A stretch of DNA of 64,000 nucleotides from Mansonella perstans. Lineage: Eukaryota; Nematoda; Chromadorea; Rhabditida; Onchocercidae. The notes below the pieces were generated by a model. The model saw nothing but the letters and a program-made list of their open reading frames with translations, was not told the origin of the DNA and did not search any database. Position numbers and translations under genes: made by a program. The stretch covers positions 124,001 through 188,000 of the forward strand of contig JBAMDO010000011.1 of the NCBI GenBank assembly GCA_037074765.1, written 5' to 3'. This document shows, one piece after another, positions 25,101 to 39,049 of the stretch (the first letter of the stretch is position 1; the number at the start of each line of letters is the position of its first letter).

Positions 25101-28100
25101 ATTTCAAAATAATAATAATATAGATGATAATGTCATGATAGCTATAAGAAGATTGTTTATCATAAAAATTCGATAGTCTTATTGTGTGAGTAGCAAAACT
25201 TCAACAGACTTGCTGTATGAGCAGTAAACCTAAGTTTCCATGAACAAGATGTTGGCTTATCACAATTGAATTTGCTTTCCAAGAGTTCCTTCGAAAACAC
25301 GAAAAGTTATCTTTTATCAGCTCATCATCATTCAATATCATTGCTTTCTGTTATCTGCGCCTTTATCACTTTATATTTACTTGTTATCTTTTCGTCAAAT
25401 TGTTTATCATTCTATTCCGATTCCATCAATTGAGAATATTATAGAAATTGTCAGTTAATTTAAGTCAGTTGATTGATGAAGCCTAATTAATAATTAGAGA
25501 AGTCGGAGAAGAAGCCTAACCTTGCTGTTTATTTCTATTCACTTCGTATCATGCCATACTTTAACAAAATCTGAATTTATGCAATGAAATTTGAACATTT
25601 CCATCATTTACCGGTTTTCTTAATTTTTAATTTTTAAAAGCTCAGAAATTGTAGCTACATTTTCATCAGCATTATAAATTTCTTTAAAATATATCTTTTT
25701 CATAGGTCATCATGCATTGCCTTTTTAAGATAATCTCATTATCCAGCAGTACTTTCTTTCATTTGATCGAAGTGAAGCTCATATAATTTGGATCAACAAA
25801 GCTATAGCTATTGAAATGTATGAGATTGAAATATATTGCAAGCACAGAAAATGAAAATAAATTTTTAGATAATGCTTTTTTTTAAAAAAAACACTTTCTA
25901 GTTTAATTATAGCAATGTCATTAAGAGCTTTTAAATAGTTTGTAATTTTAGTCAAACATCAGGAATTTCTACAATTAATTATAATTGCTTGAATCAAACT
26001 TGATGGATATTTCACTTCTAACAAATGGATTAGAAATAATTAGTCTGGATTAGCAATTATCCAACTGACTATTTGAAATTCATATCATCCATTGTTGGCA
26101 TGTTGATAGCCGAACAAATCTTCGATCATATTTATCCCTTACATTTCGATTTATTAATGTGCTTTCTAATTCGAAATAATGCCTGTTTTTTGTTTTCCTT
26201 GAAAATAATTAAATCATTTAAACGTTATCATTTTTCAAAATTTTTTTTCTGACTGTGTTAACTGTTATTTCTTTAAATTGAGTCACACATTAATTAGTGA
26301 CAGAGTAATTGGAAAATGGATAAATTAATTTGACAATTATCTATTAAGGTTCATTTCATAAGATTTCATGCGCTGTTTGAAATAACGCAAGCTTTGCTAA
26401 ATGGCAATATTAAACAAATTTGCATATTATTCTATCAAGTTACTATGTTATGATTTATTCATTCAAATATTTACGTACTTTATTCTATTTTTAGTAAAAT
26501 TTTTCAGTAATCAGTTTGTTCTCGATCTTTCTTGAAGTTTTAAAATTTTACTGAAACTTTTTTTTTTTACAAAATTTTTTGAAATTCTTCTAATTGTTTA
26601 TTTCTCTTTGACAAATGTCATAAACTTAATGAGATGTTTATATGAAATTATTTTTTTGGAAAAATTTGTATGATTTCTAATGATTGAGGAGTAAGCATCA
26701 GGATGGCCCCTGAAAATAAACGCTGAAAGGCAATTCTCAATAAATTAACATTAGAAGAAGTGGACGACGAAGTAGAAGCAGCATCAATAATAATATGCAT
26801 TTTGCGCCTTTTCGGTGGCATACACTTTGTGTAATGACGAATAATTCATCTATCAGAAGCATGCTTGGAACCAGTCAGTATAAATGATCACTTCTACTGA
26901 TCTTATTATTACATCACTCATTTTAGATGATGTAATTTACATGGCAATTAAATTAGTTCAGGCTGAAATTAATTAATAAAATATTTGTGAACTGTTAACG
27001 AAATGTAATCTAGTCAAATTAGACTGAAAAGAAGGAAGAGAAATATAGCTGGAAAGTTTTGTTATTTAGGAAATATTGTTAGAAAAACAAGTTATGACGA
27101 TGAGATATTCCAGATATCTTAGGTATTATCATGATATTTATTATGATAACTTTATGAGATCTAGTTTGTCATTTTCACAGTCGTTGTAGTTTTGAATGGA
27201 TATATCATTGATATCATCAATATCTGTTATTTTTTAAAATTTTTCACGATGTTTAATATTTGAAATTTATTTCAAGCATTTCTACTTACTTACTTTTCTG
27301 ATCGTTTGCTTAAATATAAAAATTTGTTAAAGTTCTTTTAGCTCCTCTTTTATTTATTAAAATAATGAATTTTAATCATTGTAATAATGAGAAGAGATGA
27401 ATAACGTTAAGAGATCTTTGTAATGATTGATAATCTTCTGGTAGCTAATTCAAAACAATAAGAATGAAAATGTAAATGTCTGATCAAGTTTGAATTAGTA
27501 ATGGTGATGGATATTCGAGTCAGAGAACATGAAGCCACTTTTTTGATCCTTCCTTTCCGTCCATTGGTCATTCAAGAAGAATATGCAATGTGGAAAAGCC
27601 AGTTTAATCCTGTTCAGAGCCATTGTTAACGGATCACTGATTGCATAACAACTTGTCTTTATGTGTAATCATCGCTGTCAAAGTGGCTATTTTATTGTCA
27701 TCATATCGCCGAAAGCATTAAAGCAACAAACATTTCCGAAATATTTCTATTTCAGCAAATGATAGCTCATCCATTTCATCTATCAATAAGTAATGGTCAG
27801 AGGTAATCAAACAAAAGATGTAAAAGAAGCAAAAAGAGACGAAATTTGGTTTCGAAAAAAAACAAAAAATTTATCACAAAAAGATAAGAAAGGCCAGCGG
27901 AGCTTTTGCTTTGTTCTTTTATTCGTCTATTTATTAATTAAGAGGTACAGAAGACAGTAAATTTACGACGGAAAAGGAGAAATTGTTGTGGTTGTTGGTG
28001 AAGAACTTGTTACTGCGTCATTTTTGTCTGCGGTTAAAGTTGCTGCTGCTTTTTTTTGAAATATGAATTAGTCGAAATGAAATGGAAGTCTTTCTTTTAA

Positions 28101-31100
28101 TTAAATTAAAAGCAGCAATTAAAAATAATGAAAGACATGTGAAAGTAGTGAACAGTAAGAAATAATCACAGTATTACATTGTGACTGTTGTAAATTGCAG
28201 AAGTTAATATAGAAATTAGTCACTTATATATATTTAATGGAACAGTTGAAAATAGAAAAGTGAAAAAGCATTCTTAAAAGTAAATCAAAAATTTGCTAAA
28301 GTCAGATGAGGAATCGGCAATTGATAAATATTAATTTTAATCAGACAGTGAAGTAATTCTTGGCTTAGAAAAAAGTTCTTTCACCCAAGTTTTTCTTCTT
28401 TTTCAATAAAACTTAGAAATGCTTGAAAATGCAATTAACTTTTGTTTGATATTATTTGGCTGATGGATTATATATTTGTGTGTACGTACTACGTACGTGT
28501 TTGTGTATGTGTATGAGTCAATGATGATTGCGTTTTCTCCATTTTTTACAAAAATTAACAGAAATGACATTTTTTCTCATTTACAAAAAGCATAAATAGC
28601 TATGAACCAAGAAGTGTATTTATGTAAATAAATAGTTTGACAGACAGACAGACAGTCTGTCATTATGATCTATCTGTTGATTCGTACGCTTTATTTTCAT
28701 CAGTGTGATAATCATGATTATAAACATAATTTGTTATGACATACAGAAGAAAAAAAAGACGGAAAACTTTTTTTTTGGGGTCAGCAATGCCGTCGTTTTT
28801 TTTTCTCTTTTCAATCAAATCAAATCAAAGTTTAATTGAATATGAGAATAGGAACGGACGAAAAAGTGAACGGAACGGCAAGAGGAAGAAGTGAATTGAA
28901 TCAGTTGAATTTTTTAAAATGCATTCACGTATAAATTTAAGGCGATTAAAGTAGGAGAAAAATGGATTGAACATAATATATACTCGTACGTGGGAAAAAC
29001 ACGGAATTTTTTTTTTCTGTTGAAATTTAATCAGGTAGCTTTACGGGCTTAACAATTCCAGTTAATCATGACAATCTAAAGTATGACACAGACGGAAGAT
29101 AACGCCTGTGTTACACTTTAAAAGGTTCAATGATCCCGTTGGAAAAGGTGAAAAATATATGTTGAAGTGATGCAATGGTTGATTTCGAAAGGTAAAAAGA
29201 ATGAAACCTTTAGTTATAGAAGTATCGATAGCTATATGACGCTATCGTCATCGATCCTTTAGTTTTTCCAATAAGCGGCAGGACACTGTACTAGTTTTGA
29301 AGTACAAGATCACTAGGGCAAGTTATTTTACACTTATGGGCTAACTAGTTTAAATGGTAGCTTCAACATTGCCATATGTAATAAGCCTAGGACAGAAGAA
29401 ATTAAGGATAGCCAGATTTAAGCATAAGAACAAATCCGGTAATATCAAGGTCATCACAGAGATAATACCGTGAGATATGAGAGATTAAGGTGATGCATGT
29501 ACACTGATAACGGTTATCATTTTAGATCAGCATTTGGATTTGCATACACGATAATCACATGATATGTTCGAAGTGTACTTCTTCTTCCGTCTTATTTTTG
29601 TCAGATCTGACTTATTGCTTCTCTTTTACATGATTCTTGTTCTAGTTTTGGAATTGGGTATTTATTTATGGGGTTTCAAGGAGGGTATGAAGTGGGGGAG
29701 GAATAGGGCAGATTGATTGTAAAAAGAAGTATGGACAAAATTTGATAATTCGGTAAGGAGAAGAACCTGTTGTCCTCCCGTACAAAAGCCCCATAAAACT
29801 AAGAAATTAGGTCATGGCCGATTGACCTATTTGCCGCTCTCATGGTGCCAATACAGCAACATACTTATCTAACAATTATGGTAACCTTCCTCTGGGTTAT
29901 TATCTATTGTGTTTTAAAAAAGACAGGAAAAAAAATTAAATTGAGAAATTTTAAATTTGTCGAATCACGAAAAAAAAAAGCCAAATTAATGTGATCATTT
30001 GTAGCAAATGGAAGTTAAATTTTTGCAATTTATAACTTTGATCTTTTTCGGATTACTAACTAGACTAAAATGATGCGACACATTTCGATGACACGTTGGT
30101 TGATTGCATACATTTTGCACTTATAGTTTTGGTTGAAATCCGATGATGTCATAAAGATAGGAAAGATATTAAATACAATAGGTCATTTCATATTCTCGTC
30201 TTTTTACCATTTAACAGAAAGATAATTGATAAGACAGTACTCGCAATATGTATAGGGAAGGAATGTTATCAAAATGAAAACAACAACTTTCAACTTCTGG
30301 ATAATATCAAGCGATCTGATAAGTCTCATTAGAGCAATAAATGAGTCGTCTTTTTTAATAATTTCTATCAGAAATATTTCAAAGAATTTCCTCACGAAAT
30401 TTTGAAAAAAAAAAAAAAAAAAAAACAATTCTTAGTTGAGAAAAAATTTTGATTAATTTATTATCAGAAGTATAAATTTAGGGATGAGTTATCAGTTTAA
30501 CATGAATACATCATTTGAATTATTACTAACTTTGAAAAGAGTTGTAGCTGTGGCAACAATGTGACAACGGGTCGGAAAGTGAAAACAGATCACACAGTAC
30601 ATCATCATCATTCTTAATGGGTATCTTTTACTGCACTCCGTTTCACCGCCCCATTCCAAAGATCTTTTCCACTGTCTTTTCAGTCCGCTTCTTTCAGATT
30701 TCATCATTAAATGCCTGTGTTTTTGCATTGTACCCGCAAATTCAACATAAAAGCTCAAATAAACTAGGAATTACTGGAATTGATTAGAAAGGACATCCAT
30801 TGAAATGAATTTAAAAAAAAAAATTGCAAAAGTAAAGACTTTGGAAAATTTATTTTCAAATTAAAAAAACAATATTTTTCTTTTTTTTCCCATCATGATA
30901 GGTCGCTTTTCAATGTTGTAGAACTTTTCTTAAAAAATACATTTTTTTTTTCTTTTTTCCTCAATACTACAGATGCTGGTTGAATGACACCATTTTATGC
31001 TGTGATCATTTCCGATAACGGCATCATTCTGTACAAGTATACTACTACCCAAACAATACAGTCATCATACAACAAAGAAAGTTTGAAAAGTGATTTCAAA

Positions 31101-31177
31101 AACGGTTCAAAGTAGCGCATGCCCTTGGGAACAGTGCTGATAGCTGCAGTAGTAGTAGAAGTGGTAATACTACTACT

Positions 31178-31213
31178 ACTATTACTACTACTACTAGTAG
31201 TAGTAGTAATAGT
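31178..31213. repeat. 36-bp perfect palindrome in an ACT/AGT trinucleotide tract
   Basis: Two 18-bp arms meet without a spacer at CTAG (centre 31195/31196). The left arm is built from ACT/ATT triplets and the right arm is its exact reverse complement. More AGT triplets lie upstream at 31148-31162. Confidence 0.95.
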
Positions 31214-32955
31214 GTATCAGCAATAACAGCGAAGTACGATGAGGTGAATGTCCGTCCTATCTTTCGGTGACAGTGGAAACTTTTCTTTGTTTGCGGAATT
31301 GGGTAAGCATTGAGAAAAGTGAATTTAAAAAGGATTTTCACAATAAAAAAAAAAAATTTTCCTAAGAACACTTTAACGTCAGAAGGCGCTTTTGTTATGA
31401 CGAATCAATCATCCAAAATATGTACAGACACTGATAAGCTATGATTAAATTTCAAATTTTTTTTAAGTATAATTAATTGAATTAATAAATTTTTAATTTC
31501 ATTTCTGGTTTTAATTATTGTTAATGGAATATATTATTACAAAAAAAAAAGAAAGTAAAACATTTGCTTGCTTATTGATGAATATGATACTACAATTAGA
31601 TTACATTATATTATGTACCTCGATAATCGGGAACTCGAAATGGATCAATTAATGATTTGGATTTGGAATACAGCCAACTTTTTGCACTTCATTTATTGCG
31701 AAGAACTTGAACTGATTTAAACGGGCGATTAGTAATAGGTCACAAATTTTAAATCCAGCGAATATTTCTGAGAATGGATTGAAGAGAATGGGGACAGCAC
31801 TGGTGTACGACACGCTATCTTCATCTTAGCCATTTGATTCTTTTCTTCCTATCAACGGATTCTGTTTTTCAGTAATATTTCATATTTGTAGTTATTTTTT
31901 TCCCCAATATTTCTGTAATATGCTTTTATAAATTGAATGAAATTGGAGGAATTTTCTCTTTCAGATCTTTATGAAACTCTTAGAAAGAATTTCATAGAAA
32001 AGATCAATGATATTTCAGAGAGTTTTTTTCTTTTCTTCTGTTAATTAATGATTATCAAATATGAGAAATATTTCTTAAGCTGCGCAATAAATAACAAAAG
32101 GTAAAGAAGAGTAATTCAATAAAAGATAAAATAAAATTGTTAGTAAAAGAATTTATTTTTCGTTGAAACGTTAAGTAAGAATGAGATGACGATTTCAAAT
32201 TTCAAAATTATTCTTGCTGAACTATTACACTTGTTTTAAGTTTCTTTTTTTTTTTTTTTTTTTCAATCAAGATTTTTAATTTTATTATTTGGAAAGTTTC
32301 ATGCAATTGTTACGAGGTCATTATGCATCAAAGATTTACAAATCAAACATTGCATTTAAACATTGTAGACACTACCTTTCATACCTTTCATTGATGGTTG
32401 ATAGCCTATCATTGATCAAAATGTCATTTCAAAGATTTTAAACTTTTCTTTGCTCATTTTAACTAATCAATGCATATTAACTGAATTGTTGAAATGATGA
32501 AACTACTGATTACAATTTCATACTTTAGGCTTTTATTCACTAGCATATAACAAAAATGAATAGTTCGTGAAAAGATTTATCAATGTTAATGATGATAAAA
32601 CTTATTCTTGTAGTAGAATATTTATGTCATATGCGCATATATGAAATGGATCTAAAGAAAAAATTTTCTTTTTCAAAATTAATTAAATTTAATTATTACA
32701 AAAGATTTCTCTGAATAAAATGCAATTACTTTAATATTAATTATTCATTTAAATTAATCAAATATGATAGTGAAAAAAATTTTTTTTTAATTATCTAAAA
32801 TTAGCAAAAAAAAAATGGCAGTGAAAATTTAACACTGCTCAAAAATTATTCTTTTCTTTTCCTCCTTGCTTAGATGTCATAAAATTTAAAATTCTCGTCG
32901 AATTAGGTCAAATTGTGTTTTCATTTGACCTAATAATCACGGTTATCAACAAAAA

Positions 32956-33060
32956 TGGGCGGGAAGAGGTAAGAGGAAAGGAAATTGAGAAATAAGGGTA
33001 GCATTGAAGGTAAGGCGGGGAAGCGGGGGAGAGGGGGGGGGAAGCATAGGAGGAAGAAAG
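32956..33060. repeat. Polypurine tract with G-runs
   Basis: Nearly pure A/G on the plus strand. The core at about 33017-33043 has runs of 4, 5 and 9 G separated by 3-4 bases, enough for a G-quadruplex. A pure A-run of about 36 bases follows at 33147-33182. Confidence 0.85.
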
Positions 33061-33140
33061 TCCCACTTCATAGAATATATTCAGAAAAATTTTGCGTACC
33101 ATTTGTTTTAATTTCTTCTGCATGAATTTCAATTTCTCCC

Positions 33141-33146
<6 letters not shown>

Positions 33147-33182
<36 letters not shown>
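33147..33182. repeat. Poly-A tract, about 36 bp
   Basis: Uninterrupted A-run on the plus strand. No adjacent target-site duplication or retroposed gene is visible, so it is more likely a homopolymer than a retrocopy tail. Confidence 0.9.
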
Positions 33183-33185
<3 letters not shown>

Positions 33186-34659
33186 ATTTTTTAAGATAAG
33201 AGGAAAATGACTGAGTAGTAATATATAGAATGGAGGACATTGGCAGCAATAGCAAGGTGAGCGCAGGTACAAGACAGTGAATTTCTTTGCAAAGAGAGAA
33301 ATTTTTGATAATGAAATGACAATAGTACATAACATTTTTAACAAATAGTAATTATCATGCAAATTGATGATACAATAAAGAGTGAAATGATATGAAAGTA
33401 AATACTGATAACAAATAAATAACACTAATAGTTATAGCAAGAAAAAAAAACTAATAGAAGATGAACAATAAGAATAGCATGAACAATAAGAATAAAAGAA
33501 AGGAAATAAAAAAAATAGTAATAAATAAAAAGGAAAATTATTACTTCAGTAAATATACACGAAATAATTAGTCAACAATTATCATTTGAATGATTAATTT
33601 ATATCTAAAATTTAATAATAAAGCTTGACTAAGGTAGTTTATTGTACTAAAATGATAGTGATATGAGTAAAAAATTTGGAAAAATATTTCTTCAGGAATA
33701 TGTTACTAATGAAATATAACAAACACTTATTTGCAAATTAAATATTATTGAGATAAAATAAATAATAAAATGATTGTAAAGAGGCGTATCGATGAATGAA
33801 TGAATTAATTAAGCTATGAAAAGAATCAAAATAAAATTTTAAAAATAGTAAAAAGGAAAGTGAAGAAAAAAAAAAAAACAGCTGTAATAGATCAATGTTG
33901 CAATCTTAATCATCATAAAACATTTCGTACTCTCTAAGGTCAATTAGACATTGTTACAATTTATTGGCTTTAAATTTTAAAATACAAATAATTCTGAAAC
34001 ATATAATTTGCTCATGGATTTGATGTATTTTAAGTAGATGCCAATGAATTGTTTAAATTTCGAGAAAAATAAACAAATAACTCCAGGAAAAATGACCATA
34101 GTATTACTTTTTATTTCATCTTTCATCCAGTTTTTTTTTTTTTTTTTTTTTTTTATTGTGAACAAACAATGAACTTGTTTGTTTTATAAATTAACGGATA
34201 TTTATGACCTCTCTATAACTTTATGCTCGAATACTTCACTTGTTATTCATTTTTCCTGAATCATTCCATCATACCCTGTGGCGTTCTCGATTTTCTGGAT
34301 AGCAAATTATCTGTTTAAATGATCGGCTCATTCCAATGGAGCAGGAATCAAACAGGACAAATATACGTTGAAAATTTTTACAGCAAAAGGGGAAGGTCCG
34401 GATCGTTGACCTTTTCCCTGAATAAATCAACCACAAAACAAATCAACCTCTCCCCGCCACTAGTGCCTCCTTGGAATAAAGCATGGATAAGAGAGATGGA
34501 GAGATAAGGAAACGGAAAGAGGGGAAGAAAGAAAAAAAGGATATTTATTCTACCCTCCGGGGTTTTCGTACCTGCTCCTGCCCGGTCATTTCGAGAAAGC
34601 ACTGCCCACCTTTCTTCTTGTATTTCTCCTCGACATACACAATAAACATATATTCATCG

Positions 34660-34962
34660 ACAGACACATACACACACATACACACACATACACACACCCA
34701 CATACACACATACACACACATACACACACATACACACATATACACACACATACACACACATACACACACATACACACACATACACACACATACACACATA
34801 CACACATACACACACACCCACATACACACATACACACACATACACACACATACACACACGCACAACACACAAGTGCACACACACACATACACATACATAC
34901 ACACACATACAAGCACACACACACACTCACACACACATACACACACACACACACATACACAA
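34660..34962. repeat. CA/TA microsatellite, about 300 bp
   Basis: Imperfect array of CACACATA and CACACACATA units. It creates several spurious Thr/His/Ile and Cys/Val repeat ORFs on both strands. Confidence 0.97.
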
Positions 34963-35710
34963 CATAATAGGGTCAGCCAGCGGTCAACTGGTAGTTAAAT
35001 GCCAATGTCGACACATATTAAAAGTTGTTAGAAAGAAGTGAATGGATTTGACAAAAAAAGGAAATTTATTTCGTTCGTTCTGGCATTGATGCTAATTTCT
35101 GCGGGGAATATTGATGTTACTGGGAGGATGTGGACTTCACAGTTCTAAAAGTATTTGAAATTGGATTTGCTTGTCAAAACTGTTCCGTCATTTATTTTCT
35201 GTCAACAATGCTTACTTGCTTAAGGCAATTTACCTTGACATGACCTTTACCGTGACATGACCTTATGCTAGACAGTTAGAAGTATAGATAATTTGGATCA
35301 ATGGTGATTGTTTAATCAATTAAGCTTACCAAGAGTTGTGTCTTAAATGCTGTTGATTGATTGATTGCTTTAATTTCAAAAGATGGATTTAGCTTTTCCT
35401 AAATCCTTGTTAAGCAAAATTTCATTACTTTTCAGAATTTTTTTTTCGAAAAGTTTTGTGATGAATTTGTATTACTAAAAACCATCTTGTTTTCTTCTCT
35501 TGATATGTAATTTCAATTACAACATTTCCAATTTTTGTGTTAAAAAATTTAGCAATCTTTTTCACTTAATTTTGCGACACTTCAGATGATCAGATGTGAG
35601 CTTCAATTCTTCTTTCGAAAATTTTTCAACAAGTTAAAATTAAAATTTTGGAAAAATTTAAATCTATCACTATTTCAATAATATAGACTTTTTTTCCATG
35701 CTTCTTGCAG

Positions 35711-35788
35711 TTTCAAGACAGGAGGAAATGGCTATTTGCTATTTGCCACTGCTTTGTGTTGACAGTTTCAAAATATCATATTGAAAAG
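35711..35788 (+). other. Orphan exon-like segment, plus strand
   Basis: A 78-nt open segment has strong signals at both ends: TTCTTGCAG acceptor and GAAAAG|GTAGGT donor. Phase 0 to phase 0, it would encode FQDRRKWLFAICHC... (26 residues). No partner exon was found, so it may be part of an unrecognised transcript or chance. Confidence 0.2.
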
Positions 35789-35901
35789 GTAGGTGGAGCC
35801 CTCGGTACTTTTCCACTTCGTAAAATACATACCACTGACACATTACTATTCGTACCAGGAGATCTATTGACAGAGAGGCAGTCAAAAATACAAGATTCAC
35901 T

Positions 35902-38467
35902 TCATTTCTTTCTTTCATTCATTCCTCCCAGTGGGATCAACACTTCTTGGGGATTGGTGTAAGGATGGAAGAAGGAGCGGAAGGGCGGTACCGAGAAGGG
36001 GGAGGGTTCCATGAACGGTTTCAACGGTGGGCTCACATATCGGGAGGGTTTTGGTGCCGCTGTCGGTGCTGGGTGTATTGGTGGCAGTGGGTGCTGTTTC
36101 AAAACACACAGATACTTGAATTCGGATTTTTGATTTAGTGGTGGAAATGAGAAAGGGTAATACTTTGAGAATCCGTAAGGAAGTCAAGTAAATTTTAGTG
36201 ATTTTAGTCTGTTACTGTAGCAGGATTATCAAATTAATACTTCTAATTCTCATTATGGAAATAAGATAATCCAGAAGTTCGCCTATTGTGTCCACCTGGT
36301 TTAAATCGAATTGGTTTCATGCAAAATACCTTAAATTTAGGACAGGAAAAGATATGATCAAGAGAAGATAGTGTCAAGGAAGAATACTTCAAGTTTCGGG
36401 AGAATAGAAAAAGAAAGAAAGAATGATGAAAAAATAAAAAAGATCTTATAAAGCTGTAATCACCGCTTCTTTTAATTTTTTTTTGCTTCTACTGTCATTC
36501 AGCTATGTGCAAATGAAATAAGAAATAATTATTCCATCGTCCATCTAACTAATATTCTGCAACAACATCTTTGTCCACTACATTCCATTGCCTCCAACGA
36601 AACTAGTTTTGTCCACACACCCTTAACAAAACATGATTTATATTGCTGTTAAATATTTTCTGCATAAAAACATTTTTCATCAGAAAGGCTTTTCCTCTGC
36701 TTCTTTTTGTTTTTACATTAATAGCGTCCATCTAACCGTCTATTAGTAAATCTCAAATGGTCATTGTTATTTACAAACGCATCTGACTTTTTTACCTTAA
36801 TAAGTTAAACAGGTAAGTAAATACTTTCTACAATTTCAACATTTTCATCGATACGATTATGTCGTTGTATTCGTTTCAGATTAAGCTTGGCTGATATAAA
36901 TGAAAAATTTATGAAAAGATATACGAAAAAGTGTTTTAGTCGTTGTCCATGTGTAACTTTTCCATCAAATCTTTCATTAAAAATTTCTGTTAAGACTTCT
37001 TATCAACAAAATTAGAAAGGTTAGAGATTTGAAAAAGAAATGAAAGCGTAATTCATGGGTTTTTATTTTTAATTTTTTCTGCAAAGGGAAAGCTTAAAAA
37101 TTAAAAACAACAAAACTCTGAAACTAAATTAAATGGATAATGATTAGAGATACATGATTAAAAAATTTCAATCGCAATATATGACACAAGCCTGTTTAAT
37201 TTGCACATGAACTCAAGTTACCGTAATGTATATTCAAATTTCTAACGTCCACTTAGCTTCAAAGTCACAACTTTAGATATCTAATTTATTAGTTGTTCAG
37301 AATTTATCATTTTGTCGTGAAATAACTTAGTGCTTCAGCATTTCTGACAATGTATTTATTATTAGGTGAATTAAATATTCATACCAATTAAATTTCAATT
37401 ATAACTCTCGCCAATTGAATGATTGAAACGATTTTTTGAGAACTATCGAAAGATTACTATATAATGAGCTACCGGAATGCTGTAGAAATAAGGTTATCTT
37501 GAGTCAAATATTAATCACTTAATAGCTAATACTTGCCAAAATTGTAAGCAAATGTTCACCTAAAAAACATGGCATTTTTTCATGAAGTTTCATTAAAACT
37601 TATTTTCCACCATCACCTGGCTTCTAGTCTGTGACTTACTATTTATTCAGTAAAATATTTGTCACACTACGATGATATTAATGATAATGATGATGTCGCA
37701 GAAGTTTTTGAGGACTTCGAAAGACAAGTTTTATTACTAACAATCAATAAGTATGCCTCCAAACAATTTTTATTTAAGATCGCTGCTCTATTCCCTCATT
37801 GCAAATTATTGCCTGATGGTTAAGTTGTTTCTTTCTTGCTTTTTCCGCATTTTATGTTCCGCTCTGAAATCAAAGCTATTCGATTTATTTGCAAAATTTT
37901 CAATCACTCTATGATAATATGCTGCTATGGATTATCTAACCGCTTGCTGATAAGGATCAAATCTTTAAAATTATATATGTAACAACATTATATAATTTGA
38001 ACTAATTTTTCTTATATTCAATTGATAAGAAATCATTTATAAATTTGATTTGAAAAAATAATATACTCACAATAGTGTTTGCTGTGTCCTTATTTGAGGC
38101 CTATTTGCAAACAAGTAATTAATGATAGGCTAAGCTTTGCATGATTTGTACACAGCATTGATTATTATATTACACTGAAAGCCAACGATAATAATTCACA
38201 TAAATATCCTATCCAAGGAAATTCACTTTACTTGGCCATCATGCCGTATAATGCTTTGATTTTTAAATTTTTATAACCATTTTACAGAAAAAGAAACATT
38301 CTATTTCTATCAAAATATTGCATTAATTTATTCAACAACTTTCGAAGTTCCAGTGTGTTGTTCTGCCTGAGGAAACGTTACCTTGATCGGATTCAAAAAA
38401 TCCCAATCAATCCGCCAACATTCTTCCAGAACCGCAAGCTCCGCGAGTTGGACTCGCCTTATCCGAT
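35902..38467 (-). CDS. Possible two terminal exons of an unrecognised minus-strand gene
   Basis: Exon 38382-38467 has a GCTTGCAG acceptor and an ATCAAG|GTAACG donor and encodes 28 residues (IRRVQLAELAVLEECW...). Segment 35902-36093 opens with a GAAACAG acceptor and encodes a Pro-rich 63-residue tail (KPSRYVSPPLKPFMEPSP...) ending in TGA. The phase at the donor (0) matches the phase at the next acceptor (0). Both pieces are GC-richer than their surroundings. Against it: the 38.4-kb island is also open with plausible splice sites on the plus strand, the intron would be 2.3 kb, and no upstream exons were found. Function unknown. Confidence 0.22.
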
Positions 38468-39049
38468 CTGCAAGCGCAAAATAACATCAGGTACAGATTA
38501 ACCTTCATTCTCATTCAACCAATACAATTCACGACAACACTTTGAAATACACAATTATTTCATATTCTTAAATTAGAAATAATTGAAATAACATAAATTC
38601 GGGATCGAATTATTAAGAATCATTCCTCATCTTTTTATTACTTCATTCTCTACCTTATCTCTCGCTCCTTCTCATTAATGTCCCAGATAAGTGACGATAA
38701 GGTGATTACATAATGAGGTAATTATTTGTGTTTATGATGAATGATAATACTTGAAGAATTTTTATGAATTGGGCTCTTTTTCTTCATTTATCCATGGATC
38801 GATCATTTTTTTTAGAATTTCAACAATCTGTAATGTTAATAATTCTCAACCACTGAATTTAATTCAAATTGGAATCTAAATTGCATGCCATAAAATGAAG
38901 GATAAATGGGCAAACTGATTTCAGATTCTCGTGACCTCTCGCATACTGTCTCTCTTCTCTTCCATGGTACCAAAAATTCATATAGCCACTGTATCCAAGC
39001 AAATTTGAAAATCTATGGAAGTAGCTGAAAATTGTGCATATGTTAAGAA

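Noticed and set aside
28125..28155. miR-71-like seed TGAAAGACATG followed by GTAGTGA
   Set aside because: The match is broken by an insertion and no complementary arm for a hairpin is present nearby.
30492..31371. Minus-strand ORFs with Arg/Lys-rich and Leu/Val-rich segments
   Set aside because: One is a trinucleotide-repeat translation and the other has no convincing acceptor or partner exon.
34483..34998. Long Thr/His and Cys/Val ORFs on both strands
   Set aside because: They are translations of the CA/TA microsatellite.
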